In this document: piece by piece, positions 34,573 through 43,139 of the stretch
Position numbering within the stretch: the first letter of the stretch is position 1
Layout of the letters: each line of letters starts with the position of its first letter
From: Bacteroidales bacterium UBA5833
GTDB lineage: Bacteria; Bacteroidota; Bacteroidia; Bacteroidales; Lentimicrobiaceae
Assembly (NCBI GenBank): GCA_002433025.1
Contig: DJGZ01000022.1
Coordinates: forward strand, 1-64,000
Reading direction: 5' to 3'
Length of the DNA stretch: 64,000 nucleotides
Notes under the pieces: model-generated
The model's input: the letters and a program-made list of their open reading frames with translations, nothing else
Told to the model about the DNA's origin: nothing
The model's database searches: none
Made by a program: the position numbers and the translations under genes

Positions 34573-35312
34573 TCGAAGCTAAAAATGTCTCCAAATCCTT
34601 TGGCGAACACCTGGTGCTCGATAATGTTTCATGCCGGTTCGAGGAAGGCATGTGCAACCTGATCATCGGGCAGAGCGGATCCGGAAAAACCGTGCTGATG
34701 AAATGCCTGGTCGGGCTTTTTGAAATCGACAAGGGAAATGTTGAATATGACGGAAGGGTCTTCTCGAAGATGTCGTTTGATGAAATGAAAGTGATCCGGC
34801 AGGAAATCGGCATGATGTTTCAGGGCGGGGCACTCTTTGATTCAATGAACGTGGAAGAAAACATCATGTTTCCCCTCTCGATGTTTACCGACCAAAGCCT
34901 TGAAGAAAAGCTGGAAAGGGCCAACTTCTGCCTTTCCAGGGTGCGGCTCGAAAATGTCAACAAACTCTTCCCTGCCGAACTGAGCGGCGGTATGAAAAAA
35001 CGGGTGGCCATCGCCAGGGCCATCGCCATGAATCCCAGGTACCTGTTCTGCGACGAGCCCAACTCCGGCCTCGATCCGCTCACTGCCAACGTAATCGATA
35101 ACCTGATCAGCGAAATTACACAGGAATACAATATCACAACGGTAATCAATACCCATGATATGAATTCCGTGATTGAAATCGGCGACAAAATCGCTTATGT
35201 GCACAAAGGAAAACTCTGGTGGGAAGGAAACAAGGATACCATACTGAAAAGCGATAATCCGGAGCTAAATGAATTTGTTTTTGCGACTGAACTTACCCGT
35301 AAACTGAAATAA
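34569..35312 (+). CDS. mlaF: ABC transporter ATP-binding protein, MlaF type
   Basis: A 247-residue ATPase with Walker A GQSGSGKT (34-41, Lys40), Q-loop in GMMFQGGALFDS, signature LSGGMKKR (138-145) and Walker B YLFCDEP (Asp162, Glu163). The FQGGALFDSMNVEENI segment is characteristic of the MlaF subgroup. It powers the MlaE-type permease with which it overlaps by 4 bases. Confidence 0.92.
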   Translation: MIEAKNVSKSFGEHLVLDNVSCRFEEGMCNLIIGQSGSGKTVLMKCLVGLFEIDKGNVEYDGRVFSKMSFDEMKVIRQEIGMMFQGGALFDSMNVEENIMFPLSMFTDQSLEEKLERANFCLSRVRLENVNKLFPAELSGGMKKRVAIARAIAMNPRYLFCDEPNSGLDPLTANVIDNLISEITQEYNITTVINTHDMNSVIEIGDKIAYVHKGKLWWEGNKDTILKSDNPELNEFVFATELTRKLK

Positions 35313-35321
35313 ACCCCGCCC

Positions 35322-35846
35322 ATGCACTGGATTGATATTGTAATACTTATATCACTGGTTATCGCTGCGATCTCAGGCTTTTCGAAAGGCTTTATCGTCG
35401 GGCTGGCATCCCTGGCCGGATTTGTCCTAGGAATTTATCTTTCGCTCCGGTATGCCGGCATCATCGAGGAGATCCTGTGCAATGCCACCGGCTCTCAGGC
35501 GCCTTATATGTATGTAATCGCATTCTTTCTTTGTTTCACCGTGGTGGTCATCTTCGTCCACTTCCTGGGAAAATCGGTTGAAAAAATCGTTGAGATCGCC
35601 GCGCTGGGCTTTATGAACCGTTTGGCAGGCGCAGGTTTTGGTGTGATTAAGTCATTGCTGGTATTCGCCATCATCATTCACCTGCTCAATGTTTTTGACG
35701 CCGGTCACAGCATCATCAAACCTGAAAGCAAGGAAAAATCGATCTTCTACAATCCGCTGAGCCAGGTAATTCCGGGCGTTCTGCCGTTTCTCAAAAATCA
35801 GATCGACAGGAATAGCGATGAAAACGAAACACCCGCCATCGTATAA
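35322..35846 (+). CDS. cvpA: CvpA family membrane protein
   Basis: A 174-residue protein with four predicted transmembrane helices and the CvpA start WIDIVILISLVIAAISGFSKG, followed by an MNRLAGAGFGVIKSLLVF segment. CvpA proteins are linked to envelope integrity and, in Enterobacteria, colicin V export. It follows mlaF by 9 bases, so the three genes form one envelope-maintenance operon. The soluble tail is acidic. Confidence 0.86.
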   Translation: MHWIDIVILISLVIAAISGFSKGFIVGLASLAGFVLGIYLSLRYAGIIEEILCNATGSQAPYMYVIAFFLCFTVVVIFVHFLGKSVEKIVEIAALGFMNRLAGAGFGVIKSLLVFAIIIHLLNVFDAGHSIIKPESKEKSIFYNPLSQVIPGVLPFLKNQIDRNSDENETPAIV

Positions 35847-35888
35847 TCAGGCAATGGTAGCCCGAAGTTATCCGGACGAAAGAATGGA

Positions 35889-36380
35889 TTACTGGTTGTC
35901 GTATTTCATCGTATCCTCGCTCACATAGTCAAGCAGTATTCCCGCTTCACGGAACATCTCTTCTGATTCCTTACCGGCGTGATACTTCTTTTCACACACC
36001 ACCCTTTCTATCCCGCAATTGATAATCAGCATGGCACAGGTGCGGCAGGGGGTCATTCGGCAATAGAGTGTGGCGCCTTCAAGGGCGATCCCCAGCCTCG
36101 CGGCCTGACAAATGGCGTTCTGCTCGGCATGTACCGTGCGCACACAATGATTGGTGACTTTTCCGTCGTCGTGAACTACCTTTTTAAACAAATGCCCCAC
36201 ATCATCGCAATGTGGCAATCCCCTCGGCGAACCGACATATCCGGTAACCAGAATCTGCTTGTTGCGGGCAATCACGCATCCGCTCCGGCCCCGGTCACAG
36301 GTTGCGCGTTTGGCGATGGTATTGGCCACCTCCATAAAATACTCGTCCCAGGTCGGGCGGATATACTTCTGTTCTTCCAT
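35889..36380 (-). CDS. dCMP deaminase family protein
   Basis: A 163-residue cytoplasmic enzyme with the cytidine/deoxycytidylate deaminase zinc site H84-A-E86 and P111-C-R-T-C115, plus the second-zinc region with Cys28, Cys58 and His57 typical of dCMP deaminases of the ComEB type. It should convert dCMP to dUMP for dTTP synthesis. It is convergent with cvpA and preceded by a -7 box. Confidence 0.9.
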   Translation of the reverse strand: MEEQKYIRPTWDEYFMEVANTIAKRATCDRGRSGCVIARNKQILVTGYVGSPRGLPHCDDVGHLFKKVVHDDGKVTNHCVRTVHAEQNAICQAARLGIALEGATLYCRMTPCRTCAMLIINCGIERVVCEKKYHAGKESEEMFREAGILLDYVSEDTMKYDNQ

Positions 36381-36423
36381 AATCGAGGACCCGGCAATTT
36401 TAGTTGGAATACCGGTCAGCCTG

Positions 36424-36431
36424 CAAAGATA
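36424..36431 (-). promoter_or_regulatory. -7 box (TATCTTTG on the minus strand) for the dCMP deaminase gene
   Basis: CAAAGATA on the plus strand reads as an exact TAnnTTTG towards the dCMP deaminase gene, about 44 bases before its start codon. Confidence 0.55.
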
Positions 36432-36605
36432 ACACCTTAATCGGGTTGCCTTGCATCAGCGTCCCACATAATCAAAACCAACCCAGCGCCGGACAATTTC
36501 TCATCTGTATCCCGATTGATCACTTTTAGCAGGATTAACACACTTCTATTATAAGTCTGATTTACATTGCTTTACACTTATGTCAATTTTAATTCAAAAA
36601 AACAC

Positions 36606-36636
36606 TTGACAAACTAAGTTTTTAGTTGTAGTTTTG
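36606..36636 (+). promoter_or_regulatory. Promoter of the blaI/M56 operon
   Basis: TTG at 36606-36608 and TAGTTTTG at 36629-36636 (exact TAnnTTTG) are 20 bases apart, a good Bacteroidetes promoter. The first operator palindrome lies entirely between the two boxes, so a bound repressor would block RNA polymerase. Confidence 0.8.
36612..36627. promoter_or_regulatory. BlaI operator palindrome 1 (AACTAA-N4-TTAGTT)
   Basis: A perfect 6-bp inverted repeat with a 4-base spacer, located between the -33 and -7 boxes. An identical pair of half-sites is found again 36 bases downstream. BlaI/MecI repressors bind palindromes as dimers; assignment to the adjacent BlaI gene is an inference from position. 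Confidence 0.8.
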
Positions 36637-36647
36637 TATGACTGAAT

Positions 36648-36663
36648 AACTAATAATTTAGTT
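36648..36663. promoter_or_regulatory. BlaI operator palindrome 2 (AACTAA-N4-TTAGTT)
   Basis: Same half-sites and spacer length as operator 1, positioned just after the expected transcription start and 13 bases before the blaI start codon. The double-operator arrangement is like that of the bla and mec operons of Staphylococcus. Confidence 0.8.
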
Positions 36664-36676
36664 ACACCGGAAAACC

Positions 36677-37057
36677 ATGAAAGAACTTACCCGTGCAGAG
36701 GAGCAGATCATGCAGATACTCTGGCGCATCGGCAAAGGTCATGTGAATGATCTGCTGGAATATTTTCCTGAGCCGAAGCCGGCCTACAATACGGTTTCAA
36801 CCATTATCCGCATTCTCGAGAAAAAGGATTTTGTGGATCATGAGGCCATCGGAAAATCGCACCGCTATTTCCCGAAAGTAAGCAAACGCGAGTACGCCCG
36901 TTTTACCATGAAGCAAATGCTGAATGGCTACTTCAGCAATTCATACAAGCAGATGGTCTCCTTTTTTACCGGGGAACACGACCTGTCGTTAAAGGAGATG
37001 GAGGAAATCCGCCAACTGATAGAACAGCAGATCCATCAAAAAAAGCAAGAGCCATGA
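36677..37057 (+). CDS. blaI: BlaI/MecI/CopY family transcriptional repressor
   Basis: A 126-residue winged-helix repressor beginning LTRAEEQIMQILWRIGKGHVND, followed by the recognition helix region AYNTVSTIIRILEKKDFVDH and the wing GKSHRYFPKVSKREY; the C-terminal helix mediates dimerisation. In this family the repressor is cleaved after the adjacent M56 sensor protease detects a signal. It overlaps the M56 gene by 4 bases (ATGA). Two matched palindromes upstream are its probable operators, giving autoregulation of the operon. Confidence 0.92.
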   Translation: MKELTRAEEQIMQILWRIGKGHVNDLLEYFPEPKPAYNTVSTIIRILEKKDFVDHEAIGKSHRYFPKVSKREYARFTMKQMLNGYFSNSYKQMVSFFTGEHDLSLKEMEEIRQLIEQQIHQKKQEP

Positions 37058-39414
37058 CACCGGTTTTTATATACCTGACCAAAGCGGCCCTGATCAATGC
37101 CCTGATGCTGGGGGTTTATTACTATGCCATCCGCCCCGGCCGCAACTTTTCATTAATGCGGGCGGCATTGCTGGCCACCATTGTCCTGCCGCTGCTGCTA
37201 CCGCTTATCCCGCAGCCGGTTATTCATCAGGGTGATACCGCAGTACCGGTTTATGTGATTACATTGCCGGAGCCATCCGGAATGGTCACCATACAGCCCG
37301 GATCTGAAACCGCTCCTCCGTCATTACCGCCACTTCATGAAATCATATATTATGCAGTTTCAGTGATCCTTTTACTGTCCGCATTGATCGCGGTATTGTC
37401 TGTATTGCAGAAAATAAAAAAATCAAACGTCAGAATTACTGCCTACGGAAAAATATACATCGATGATAAAGCCACCAGCCCTTTCTCCTTCTTCAGGTGG
37501 GTATTTTTCCCCGGCAGCAGCCTTGAGCTTCCCGGAACAGAATTACTGCTCAGGCATGAATTCAGCCACGTAAGGCGGCACCACAGCATCGACCGCATGA
37601 TATCCGCGCTATTCAGATCCTTCTTCTGGTTTAGTCCTTTTGCACACCTCAGCTATAAATTATTGGCCGAGGTAAATGAATATCAGGCTGATGCCGACGC
37701 AATTCAGGTAACCGGCGACAAGGATGGTTACAACAACCTGATGATAGAATTTGCAGGAATTTACAAGAACAACCCCATAAGTCATCCCTTTAGTGCTCAC
37801 TTAAAAAAACGCATCATTATGCTCAATCACCTCAAGCCCGGCAAACTGAACCTTACAGCCATCGTTACCGGTATGCTGCTGGTGGCAGCAGTTGCCATCC
37901 TCACAGCCATGATACAACCGGGAACTTCTTCCACTGAAATTAATGGTACCGGGAATAACATTCAGGACCTGCCGGAAACCGCAAACACCCTGTTCGCCGA
38001 CATTGAGCAAACCCATGGACAGGCAGGCGCTACGGAAGACACCACCCTGAAGGAAGCGGAATATCCTGGCGGGGAAGCTGCCAAGCTGAAATTTCTGCAG
38101 CAGAACATCCGCTACCCGGCTGAAGCCCGGAAAAACAACATTCAGGGCACAGTGCTTTGCAGATTCACCGTGGAAACTGACGGAAAAGTGACTTCTCCGG
38201 AGATCATCCGGGGGATTGGTACCGGCTGTGATGAAGAGGTACTCCGGGTAGTGGCTTTGATGCCGCGCTGGCAGCCTGCCGAAAAAAACGGTAAACCGGT
38301 CAGGTCATCCATGGTAATGCCGGTCAAATTTGCCCTTTCGGGCGATTCGGACGATGCCGTTTCGGAAGAAGTCTTTATGGTAGTTGAAAACCCGCCTCAG
38401 TTCCCCGGCGGCGATGAAGCCAGGGCAAAATATTTCTCCTCGGCCATACAATATCCTGAGGATGTCAGAAAAGAAAAAATCGAAGGGACCGTATATGTCA
38501 CCTTCGTGATTGAAAAGAATGGCAACATCAGCAACGCGAAGGTAATCAGGGGCGTTGACCCCAGGCTTGACAAAATAGCCCTGGAGGCGGTAAACGCGAT
38601 GCCCGCCTGGACACCAGGCACGCAGCGGGGAAAAACGGTAAGGGTGCAGTTCAACATCCCGGTGAAGTTCAGCCTTAAAAGTGAACCGGCAAAACCAAAA
38701 GAAGTAAAGACAACCAGCCAACTCCCTGACGGCAGGGAGGTTTACAACGTGGTTGATGAAACGCCGGAATTCCCCGGCGGAATGGAGAAGCTGGCAGAAT
38801 TTATAAGTTCAAATACCAAATACACCGAAACCGCGAAAAAGGAAAAAACCGAAGGGACTGTTTATATTTCATTCGTGATTGAAGCTGATGGAAGCGTAAG
38901 CAATGCTCAGGTTCTGAGGGGCATAGGCGGAGGATTAGACGAGGTTGCCAGAGAGGCTGTAATGAAAATGCCCGGGTGGAAGCCCGGGAAAAAGGACGGG
39001 GTGGCTGTTCCGGTAAGGTTCAATATGCCTGTGAAGTTTAAACTTGATCCCGCCGCGCCCGACAAACCCATAGAACTGCCCGAAAAGATCGTTTACCAGG
39101 GACGTGAGGTATATTACAAAGCGGAGCAGATGCCCGAATACACGGGAGGAAACGAGGCGTTGCTGAAATACTTCAGAAATTATATTCCAAACCTGGAATT
39201 TGACTCAGAACACGGTAAATCAACCATCTACGTAAGTTTTATTGTAGAACCCGACGGTAGCATCACTCCGTCGGGAATTGCAGGTTCTCCTGAAGCTACT
39301 GTCTCCGATAAATTTACAGAAGCCATAGAAAAGATGAAAAACTGGACTCCCGGCAAAACCAGGGGAGCAGTGGTTCCGGTGAAACTGAACTATTTTTTCA
39401 GGATAAACAAGTAG
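37054..39414 (+). CDS. BlaR1-like M56 metallopeptidase with four TonB C-terminal domains
   Basis: A 786-residue membrane protein. The N-terminal 320 residues form an M56 peptidase: transmembrane helices at about 5-25, 35-50 and 90-115, zinc site H168-E-F-S-H172 with the third ligand Glu209 in EYQAD, and another helix at about 270-290. Instead of a penicillin-binding sensor it carries four tandem TonB_C-like domains (about 334-430, 446-550, 569-665, 691-786), each starting near a PGG-type motif (YPGGEA, FPGGDE, FPGGME, YTGGNE) and containing EGTVYV(T/S)FVIE-type strands and W-(K/T)PG. TonB_C domains normally contact outer-membrane receptors. It may both sense a periplasmic state and touch TonB-dependent receptors, signalling to BlaI. 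The four-fold repeat is more than usual. Confidence 0.9.
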   Translation: MTPVFIYLTKAALINALMLGVYYYAIRPGRNFSLMRAALLATIVLPLLLPLIPQPVIHQGDTAVPVYVITLPEPSGMVTIQPGSETAPPSLPPLHEIIYYAVSVILLLSALIAVLSVLQKIKKSNVRITAYGKIYIDDKATSPFSFFRWVFFPGSSLELPGTELLLRHEFSHVRRHHSIDRMISALFRSFFWFSPFAHLSYKLLAEVNEYQADADAIQVTGDKDGYNNLMIEFAGIYKNNPISHPFSAHLKKRIIMLNHLKPGKLNLTAIVTGMLLVAAVAILTAMIQPGTSSTEINGTGNNIQDLPETANTLFADIEQTHGQAGATEDTTLKEAEYPGGEAAKLKFLQQNIRYPAEARKNNIQGTVLCRFTVETDGKVTSPEIIRGIGTGCDEEVLRVVALMPRWQPAEKNGKPVRSSMVMPVKFALSGDSDDAVSEEVFMVVENPPQFPGGDEARAKYFSSAIQYPEDVRKEKIEGTVYVTFVIEKNGNISNAKVIRGVDPRLDKIALEAVNAMPAWTPGTQRGKTVRVQFNIPVKFSLKSEPAKPKEVKTTSQLPDGREVYNVVDETPEFPGGMEKLAEFISSNTKYTETAKKEKTEGTVYISFVIEADGSVSNAQVLRGIGGGLDEVAREAVMKMPGWKPGKKDGVAVPVRFNMPVKFKLDPAAPDKPIELPEKIVYQGREVYYKAEQMPEYTGGNEALLKYFRNYIPNLEFDSEHGKSTIYVSFIVEPDGSITPSGIAGSPEATVSDKFTEAIEKMKNWTPGKTRGAVVPVKLNYFFRINK

Positions 39415-39424
39415 TTGCCCGCGT

Positions 39425-39880
39425 ATGATCTGCCGCCTGATCTTCTTATTGCTGATTGTACCGGCTTCTGTAAATGCCACCGGAGGATGGCCGTTCAAGG
39501 CTCAAATCAACCGGTACAACGCCAATGGCCTGCGCGATGGGCGCTGGATCTACTACTGGGATGATGCGCAGAAAAAGCCGATGAACAAGCTCCGCTTCAA
39601 AAACGGGAGGGAGCACGGCCTGAACCGCTATTACAATGAAAACGGAAAGAAATGGCTGAAATTCAGGGCTTTCAAAGATGGCAGGATGAATGTCACCTAT
39701 TATGACGACAACGGCCGCCGGGAGAAGAAAGGCAAGGCGCTGATGATATACGACGCTGCTGAACTCAGGTATTGCTGGCACGGCAAGTGGAAATACTATG
39801 AGAACGGACGCTTTGTCCGTGAGGCGGTGTACAACATGGGCAATGAAACACCCGTGCTGCGGAAACAGCGACGGCGATGA
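39425..39880 (+). CDS. MORN-like repeat secreted protein
   Basis: A 151-residue protein with a signal peptide (about 1-19, ending VNA) followed by MORN-variant/YwqK-like repeats: NANGLRDGRWIYYWDD, FKNGREHGLNRYYNENGKKW, FKDGRMNVTYYDDNG and HGKWKYYENGRFV. These repeats form extended beta hairpins that bind lipids or proteins. It is 10 bases after the M56 gene and so belongs to the BlaI-controlled operon. It could be an accessory sensor part; no enzymatic residues are seen. Confidence 0.78.
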   Translation: MICRLIFLLLIVPASVNATGGWPFKAQINRYNANGLRDGRWIYYWDDAQKKPMNKLRFKNGREHGLNRYYNENGKKWLKFRAFKDGRMNVTYYDDNGRREKKGKALMIYDAAELRYCWHGKWKYYENGRFVREAVYNMGNETPVLRKQRRR

Positions 39881-39902
39881 AAAGAAATTCGTTAACTGAC
39901 AA

Positions 39903-41633
39903 TCAGGAATGCCCCAGCGTATCCGCGCCTTCCGTGGTCCAGTCGTAGTTGTACAACCCTTCAAGCAACCGCTGCTGCTTTTCCTCGGGTGAGAGGCTTT
40001 CATAAGCCAGTTTCTCGGCTTCAAACGCGGCGCGCTTTTCGGCTTCCACCCGGTGAATCTCATCCAGGTAAGCCTGCTCCACCCTGCGCTTCAGAAAATC
40101 GGTAGCCACGGCCGGGAATAATTCAAGCAGTAATTCTTCTTTTTCATCAGCAGCAAGTTTCACCCCGCCATATTCATGGAAAACCGGGTTTTCCTGTCGC
40201 TTGTAAAACCGGGTATCATAGGGCGTTTCTTCGCGAACGCCCGCGATGCTGTAGCGGAATTCAGGATCAACCGGAACAGGCGTTCTGCCGTAAATCCCCT
40301 TCACCAGATTGACAAACTGAATCGACTTTGTGGTGTACATGGGCTGCCCCTTCGACTCATCAATAGCACAGTTCACCGCCTGCACCCCCACAATCTGGCT
40401 GGTTGGCGTTACCAGGGGCGGGCAGCCGGCATCCATGCGGACGGAAGGAATTAATTCAAGTGTCCGGGGAAGCAGTTTTTCCAGCTTCAGCTGTTTAAGC
40501 TGTGCCAGCATATTGGAATACATTCCTCCGGGCACTTCCGCCTCCTTTACCTTCTCATCCGGCTCCGGAAAATTAAAATAACTCTCAATCCTGCCGCAGG
40601 TGCTCAGCAGATCATCTTCCTTATCAGCCTTGGCATAGGCAATGGCCAGTTCAAACAGCTCATCAATATCCCTGGGCAGTTTGTCCGTAACAATATTGAA
40701 CTCCTTCGGAAATTCCTTATACTGATCATATTCAGCCAGTTCGAGCCTGATTTCACGGAGCAGGGCATCTATCTGCACCACCGCTTGACGATTTACCCCT
40801 GTTTCAATATTCATGCGGTCGCAAAAAAGCTGGATGATCTCAAACGAAGCGGCTGCCGTTCCGCCCGAGAATGACATGATGTTGGTGTCCACAATATCCG
40901 CGCCGTTCACGATGGCCATCAGGGTGGAAGCCAGGCCATAACCCGGTGTGCAATGGGTATGGAAATCTACCGGAATATCCAGGTTTTTTTTCAGCAGCCT
41001 CACCAGCCTGCCCGCCCTCAGGGGCGGAACCAGCCCGGCCATGTCCTTGATGGAAATCATGTCGGCGCCCATTCCCTGAAGCTTCAGCGCTTTTTCGATG
41101 TAATACTCGTCCGTAAAGATATGGGTCTGCAGCGGTTTGGCCTGCAGCAGCGCTTTCAGCCTTTTGAACCGCGAAAAATAAGGATCAACGGTGTAGCAGA
41201 TGGCGCAATCGGCAATGCCGCCGTTTTCTTTCACCGATCTGATGGTCGATCCGATGTTGTCGGTATCATTCAGGGCATCGAAAATCCGCATAATGCTGAT
41301 GCCGGATCTGATGGCGTTCCGGTTAAACCCGTCAATCACATCATCCGGATAAGGATTGTAACCAAAGAGATTTCTTCCGCGCGACAGGGCGGTGAGCTTC
41401 GTGGTATCTCCGACGCCCTCCCTGATCTTTTCCAGCCTGTTCCAGGGATTTTCATTCAGGTAGCGCATCACCGAGTCGGGTACCGCCCCACCCCATACTT
41501 CCATGGCATAAAAGCCGGCTTCACGGTACAAAGGCAATACCCGGTCAACCTGCTGCTGGGTCATGCGGGTGGCAAACAGCGACTGTTGTCCGTCGCGTAA
41601 GGTCAAGTCTCTGATTAAAAGCTTTTTAGTCAT
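39903..41633 (-). CDS. Biotin-dependent carboxyltransferase subunit (PycB/OadA-like) without biotinyl domain
   Basis: A 576-residue enzyme of the DRE-TIM metallolyase / carboxyltransferase group. The start at 41633 is chosen because MTKKLLIRDLTLRDGQQS fits the family start; an ATG at 41663 would add 10 unrelated residues. Visible motifs are RDLTLRDGQQS (Asp9, Arg13), AMEVWGGA, the MISIKDMAG segment with the carboxyl-transfer Lys, and VDFHTHCTPG with the metal-binding HxH. The C-terminus is a conserved PYC_OADA-type helical domain and then stops (EGADTLGHS) without the AMKM biotin site, so a separate biotin carrier protein must be used. It moves CO2 between biotin and pyruvate/oxaloacetate. 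Transcribed alone. Confidence 0.88.
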   Translation of the reverse strand: MTKKLLIRDLTLRDGQQSLFATRMTQQQVDRVLPLYREAGFYAMEVWGGAVPDSVMRYLNENPWNRLEKIREGVGDTTKLTALSRGRNLFGYNPYPDDVIDGFNRNAIRSGISIMRIFDALNDTDNIGSTIRSVKENGGIADCAICYTVDPYFSRFKRLKALLQAKPLQTHIFTDEYYIEKALKLQGMGADMISIKDMAGLVPPLRAGRLVRLLKKNLDIPVDFHTHCTPGYGLASTLMAIVNGADIVDTNIMSFSGGTAAASFEIIQLFCDRMNIETGVNRQAVVQIDALLREIRLELAEYDQYKEFPKEFNIVTDKLPRDIDELFELAIAYAKADKEDDLLSTCGRIESYFNFPEPDEKVKEAEVPGGMYSNMLAQLKQLKLEKLLPRTLELIPSVRMDAGCPPLVTPTSQIVGVQAVNCAIDESKGQPMYTTKSIQFVNLVKGIYGRTPVPVDPEFRYSIAGVREETPYDTRFYKRQENPVFHEYGGVKLAADEKEELLLELFPAVATDFLKRRVEQAYLDEIHRVEAEKRAAFEAEKLAYESLSPEEKQQRLLEGLYNYDWTTEGADTLGHS

Positions 41634-41715
41634 ATAGCAGTGAAAATATGTATAAACAGACAACGCAATACAATCGGGAAAAATTATTTCGGGACAATTA
41701 TTTCTGCCTATGCGA

Positions 41716-41723
41716 CAAAAGTA
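41716..41723 (-). promoter_or_regulatory. -7 box (TACTTTTG on the minus strand) for the carboxyltransferase gene
   Basis: CAAAAGTA on the plus strand is an exact TAnnTTTG in the minus direction, about 83 bases before the start codon at 41633. No clear -33 box. Confidence 0.5.
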
Positions 41724-42165
41724 AAAACTTTAATATTCAATGCGATAGGAAACGGAAAATAAAAGTTTAACTCAAACTGACGGGGACTTCCGCTATGTGA
41801 TGTGCCTGTATTGATTCAGCAACGTACCTTAAGAAGTTTGCCACAAAAACTCAATAACACAAAAACGCACCAATGATTTTTTCTCTTTTCATGAAGAACC
41901 CGATAAAAACAGATGCTGATAGCAAATGCTGCTTCACTCAAATTATAATATCCGGCCCTCTGTTTACCGCTGATGATTATGTAATCAGCCTGAACCGGAA
42001 AACTGAAGAATAATATTGACATACTTCAGAATCGGTATCCTAACCACAGGAATATCGAAGCTGGTTAACTAGCCTGCAGTATAATCCGGAGATAAATAAT
42101 TTCTTAAAATATTTCTGTGCTATTCTGAGTTTTGGTGTTTCCGCGGTATAATAATCAGCGCAATA

Positions 42166-42196
42166 TTTAATGAATAATTCAACTCATGTAACTTTG
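42166..42196 (+). promoter_or_regulatory. Promoter of the AraC-type gene
   Basis: TTTA at 42166-42169 (one mismatch to TTTG), a 19-base spacer, and TAACTTTG at 42189-42196 as an exact -7 box, 46 bases before the ATG at 42243. Confidence 0.6.
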
Positions 42197-42242
42197 CAGC
42201 CCGAAAAGCATCTTATTCAGCATCAAAAAAAAGATTCACTCC

Positions 42243-43076
42243 ATGACTTCTGACTGCCCGACAGCAGATTCCGTATATGAAGCATATCCCCGGATCAGGA
42301 TGCTGCCGGTACCCGAAAAGGTGTCAGCTTACGTAAAAGCAATCTGGACGCTTGAAAAAGGGAGCGGGGTTCACCATGAGCGCCTGTATCCCAATGGCGA
42401 GACCCAGCTGATCTTCCATTACGGCAGTCCTTTCGGCGAAAGCTATGGAGGCGGCCGGCCCGGACTACAACCTCAAAGCCTTATCAGCGGGCAGTTTACC
42501 ACATACAAGGATATCTTCTTATCCGGCAATGCCGGCCTGCTGGGGGTGGTGTTTCACCCTTATGCTTCCAACGCCTTGTTTGGCATTCCGGCGCACCATT
42601 TTACCCACCTCACGGTCGGTCTGCCTGAAATTGACAAGAGCCTGGAAGAAGCCGGCAGCATGGTAGCCGAAGCGCCCGGCCTGCCCCAGCGCCTTCAGAT
42701 CATTGAAAATTTTATGCTGAAGCGCCTGCACACCATAAACCAGCGCCATTTTGCGCTGGTCAGGAAAAGCGTGGAGCTGCTTGCCCAAAAAGCCGATGGC
42801 CCCGCGGTTTCAAAAGCCGCTGAATCCCTGTTTGTCGGGAACCGTCAATTTGAAAGGGTTTTCAGGGATTATGTGGGGCTGAGCCCGGTCCGGTATGCCG
42901 GGATTGCCCGCTTCAACAAAGCCATGTCGCTTTTCGGCACGCCTCAGCCGCTGACCGGTATCGCGCTTGAAGCCGGATACTACGATCAGGCCCATTTTAT
43001 CCGCGAATTCAAAAGCATTGCCGGCGAACTGCCTTCCGTTTACCGGAAAAACCTTTCAATGCCGGATTTCGGATAA
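42243..43076 (+). CDS. AraC family transcriptional regulator
   Basis: A 277-residue regulator. The N-terminal half (about 15-150) is a ligand-binding-type domain like DUF6597 (YVKAIWTLEKGSGVHHERLYPNGETQLIFHYG, then GVVFHPYASNALFG). The C-terminal 100 residues form a double helix-turn-helix: ALVRKSVELLAQKADGPAVS...RQFERVFRDYVGLSPVRYAGIARFNKAM and GIALEAGYYDQAHFIREFKSIAGELPSVYRKN, where the FY-DQ-HF-R-FK pattern is typical of AraC. The M28 peptidase gene starts 63 bases downstream with its own -7 box and is a possible target. The effector is unknown. Confidence 0.9.
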   Translation: MTSDCPTADSVYEAYPRIRMLPVPEKVSAYVKAIWTLEKGSGVHHERLYPNGETQLIFHYGSPFGESYGGGRPGLQPQSLISGQFTTYKDIFLSGNAGLLGVVFHPYASNALFGIPAHHFTHLTVGLPEIDKSLEEAGSMVAEAPGLPQRLQIIENFMLKRLHTINQRHFALVRKSVELLAQKADGPAVSKAAESLFVGNRQFERVFRDYVGLSPVRYAGIARFNKAMSLFGTPQPLTGIALEAGYYDQAHFIREFKSIAGELPSVYRKNLSMPDFG

Positions 43077-43114
43077 AAGTCGTATTTGTACAATTCCACC
43101 TCCCGGCAGCGGAA

Positions 43115-43122
43115 TAATTTTG
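43115..43122 (+). promoter_or_regulatory. -7 box TAATTTTG before the M28 peptidase gene
   Basis: An exact TAnnTTTG match 17 bases before the ATG at 43140. The -33 element is not clear, which leaves room for activation by the AraC-type regulator encoded just upstream. Confidence 0.58.
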
Positions 43123-43139
43123 CAGCAAAAACGAAAATT

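Larger units (their letters stand above)
41634..42242. other. Divergent intergenic region with promoters at both ends
   Basis: It separates the carboxyltransferase (minus) and AraC regulator (plus) genes. It contains the -7 boxes at 41716 (minus) and 42189 (plus). A 68-codon minus-strand frame (41816-42022) is not convincing. No hairpin, repeat or RNA gene is recognised in the middle. Confidence 0.5.

Noticed and set aside
41816..42022. 68-codon minus-strand frame in the divergent region
   Set aside because: No ribosome-binding site or domain; composition is like random AT-rich DNA.
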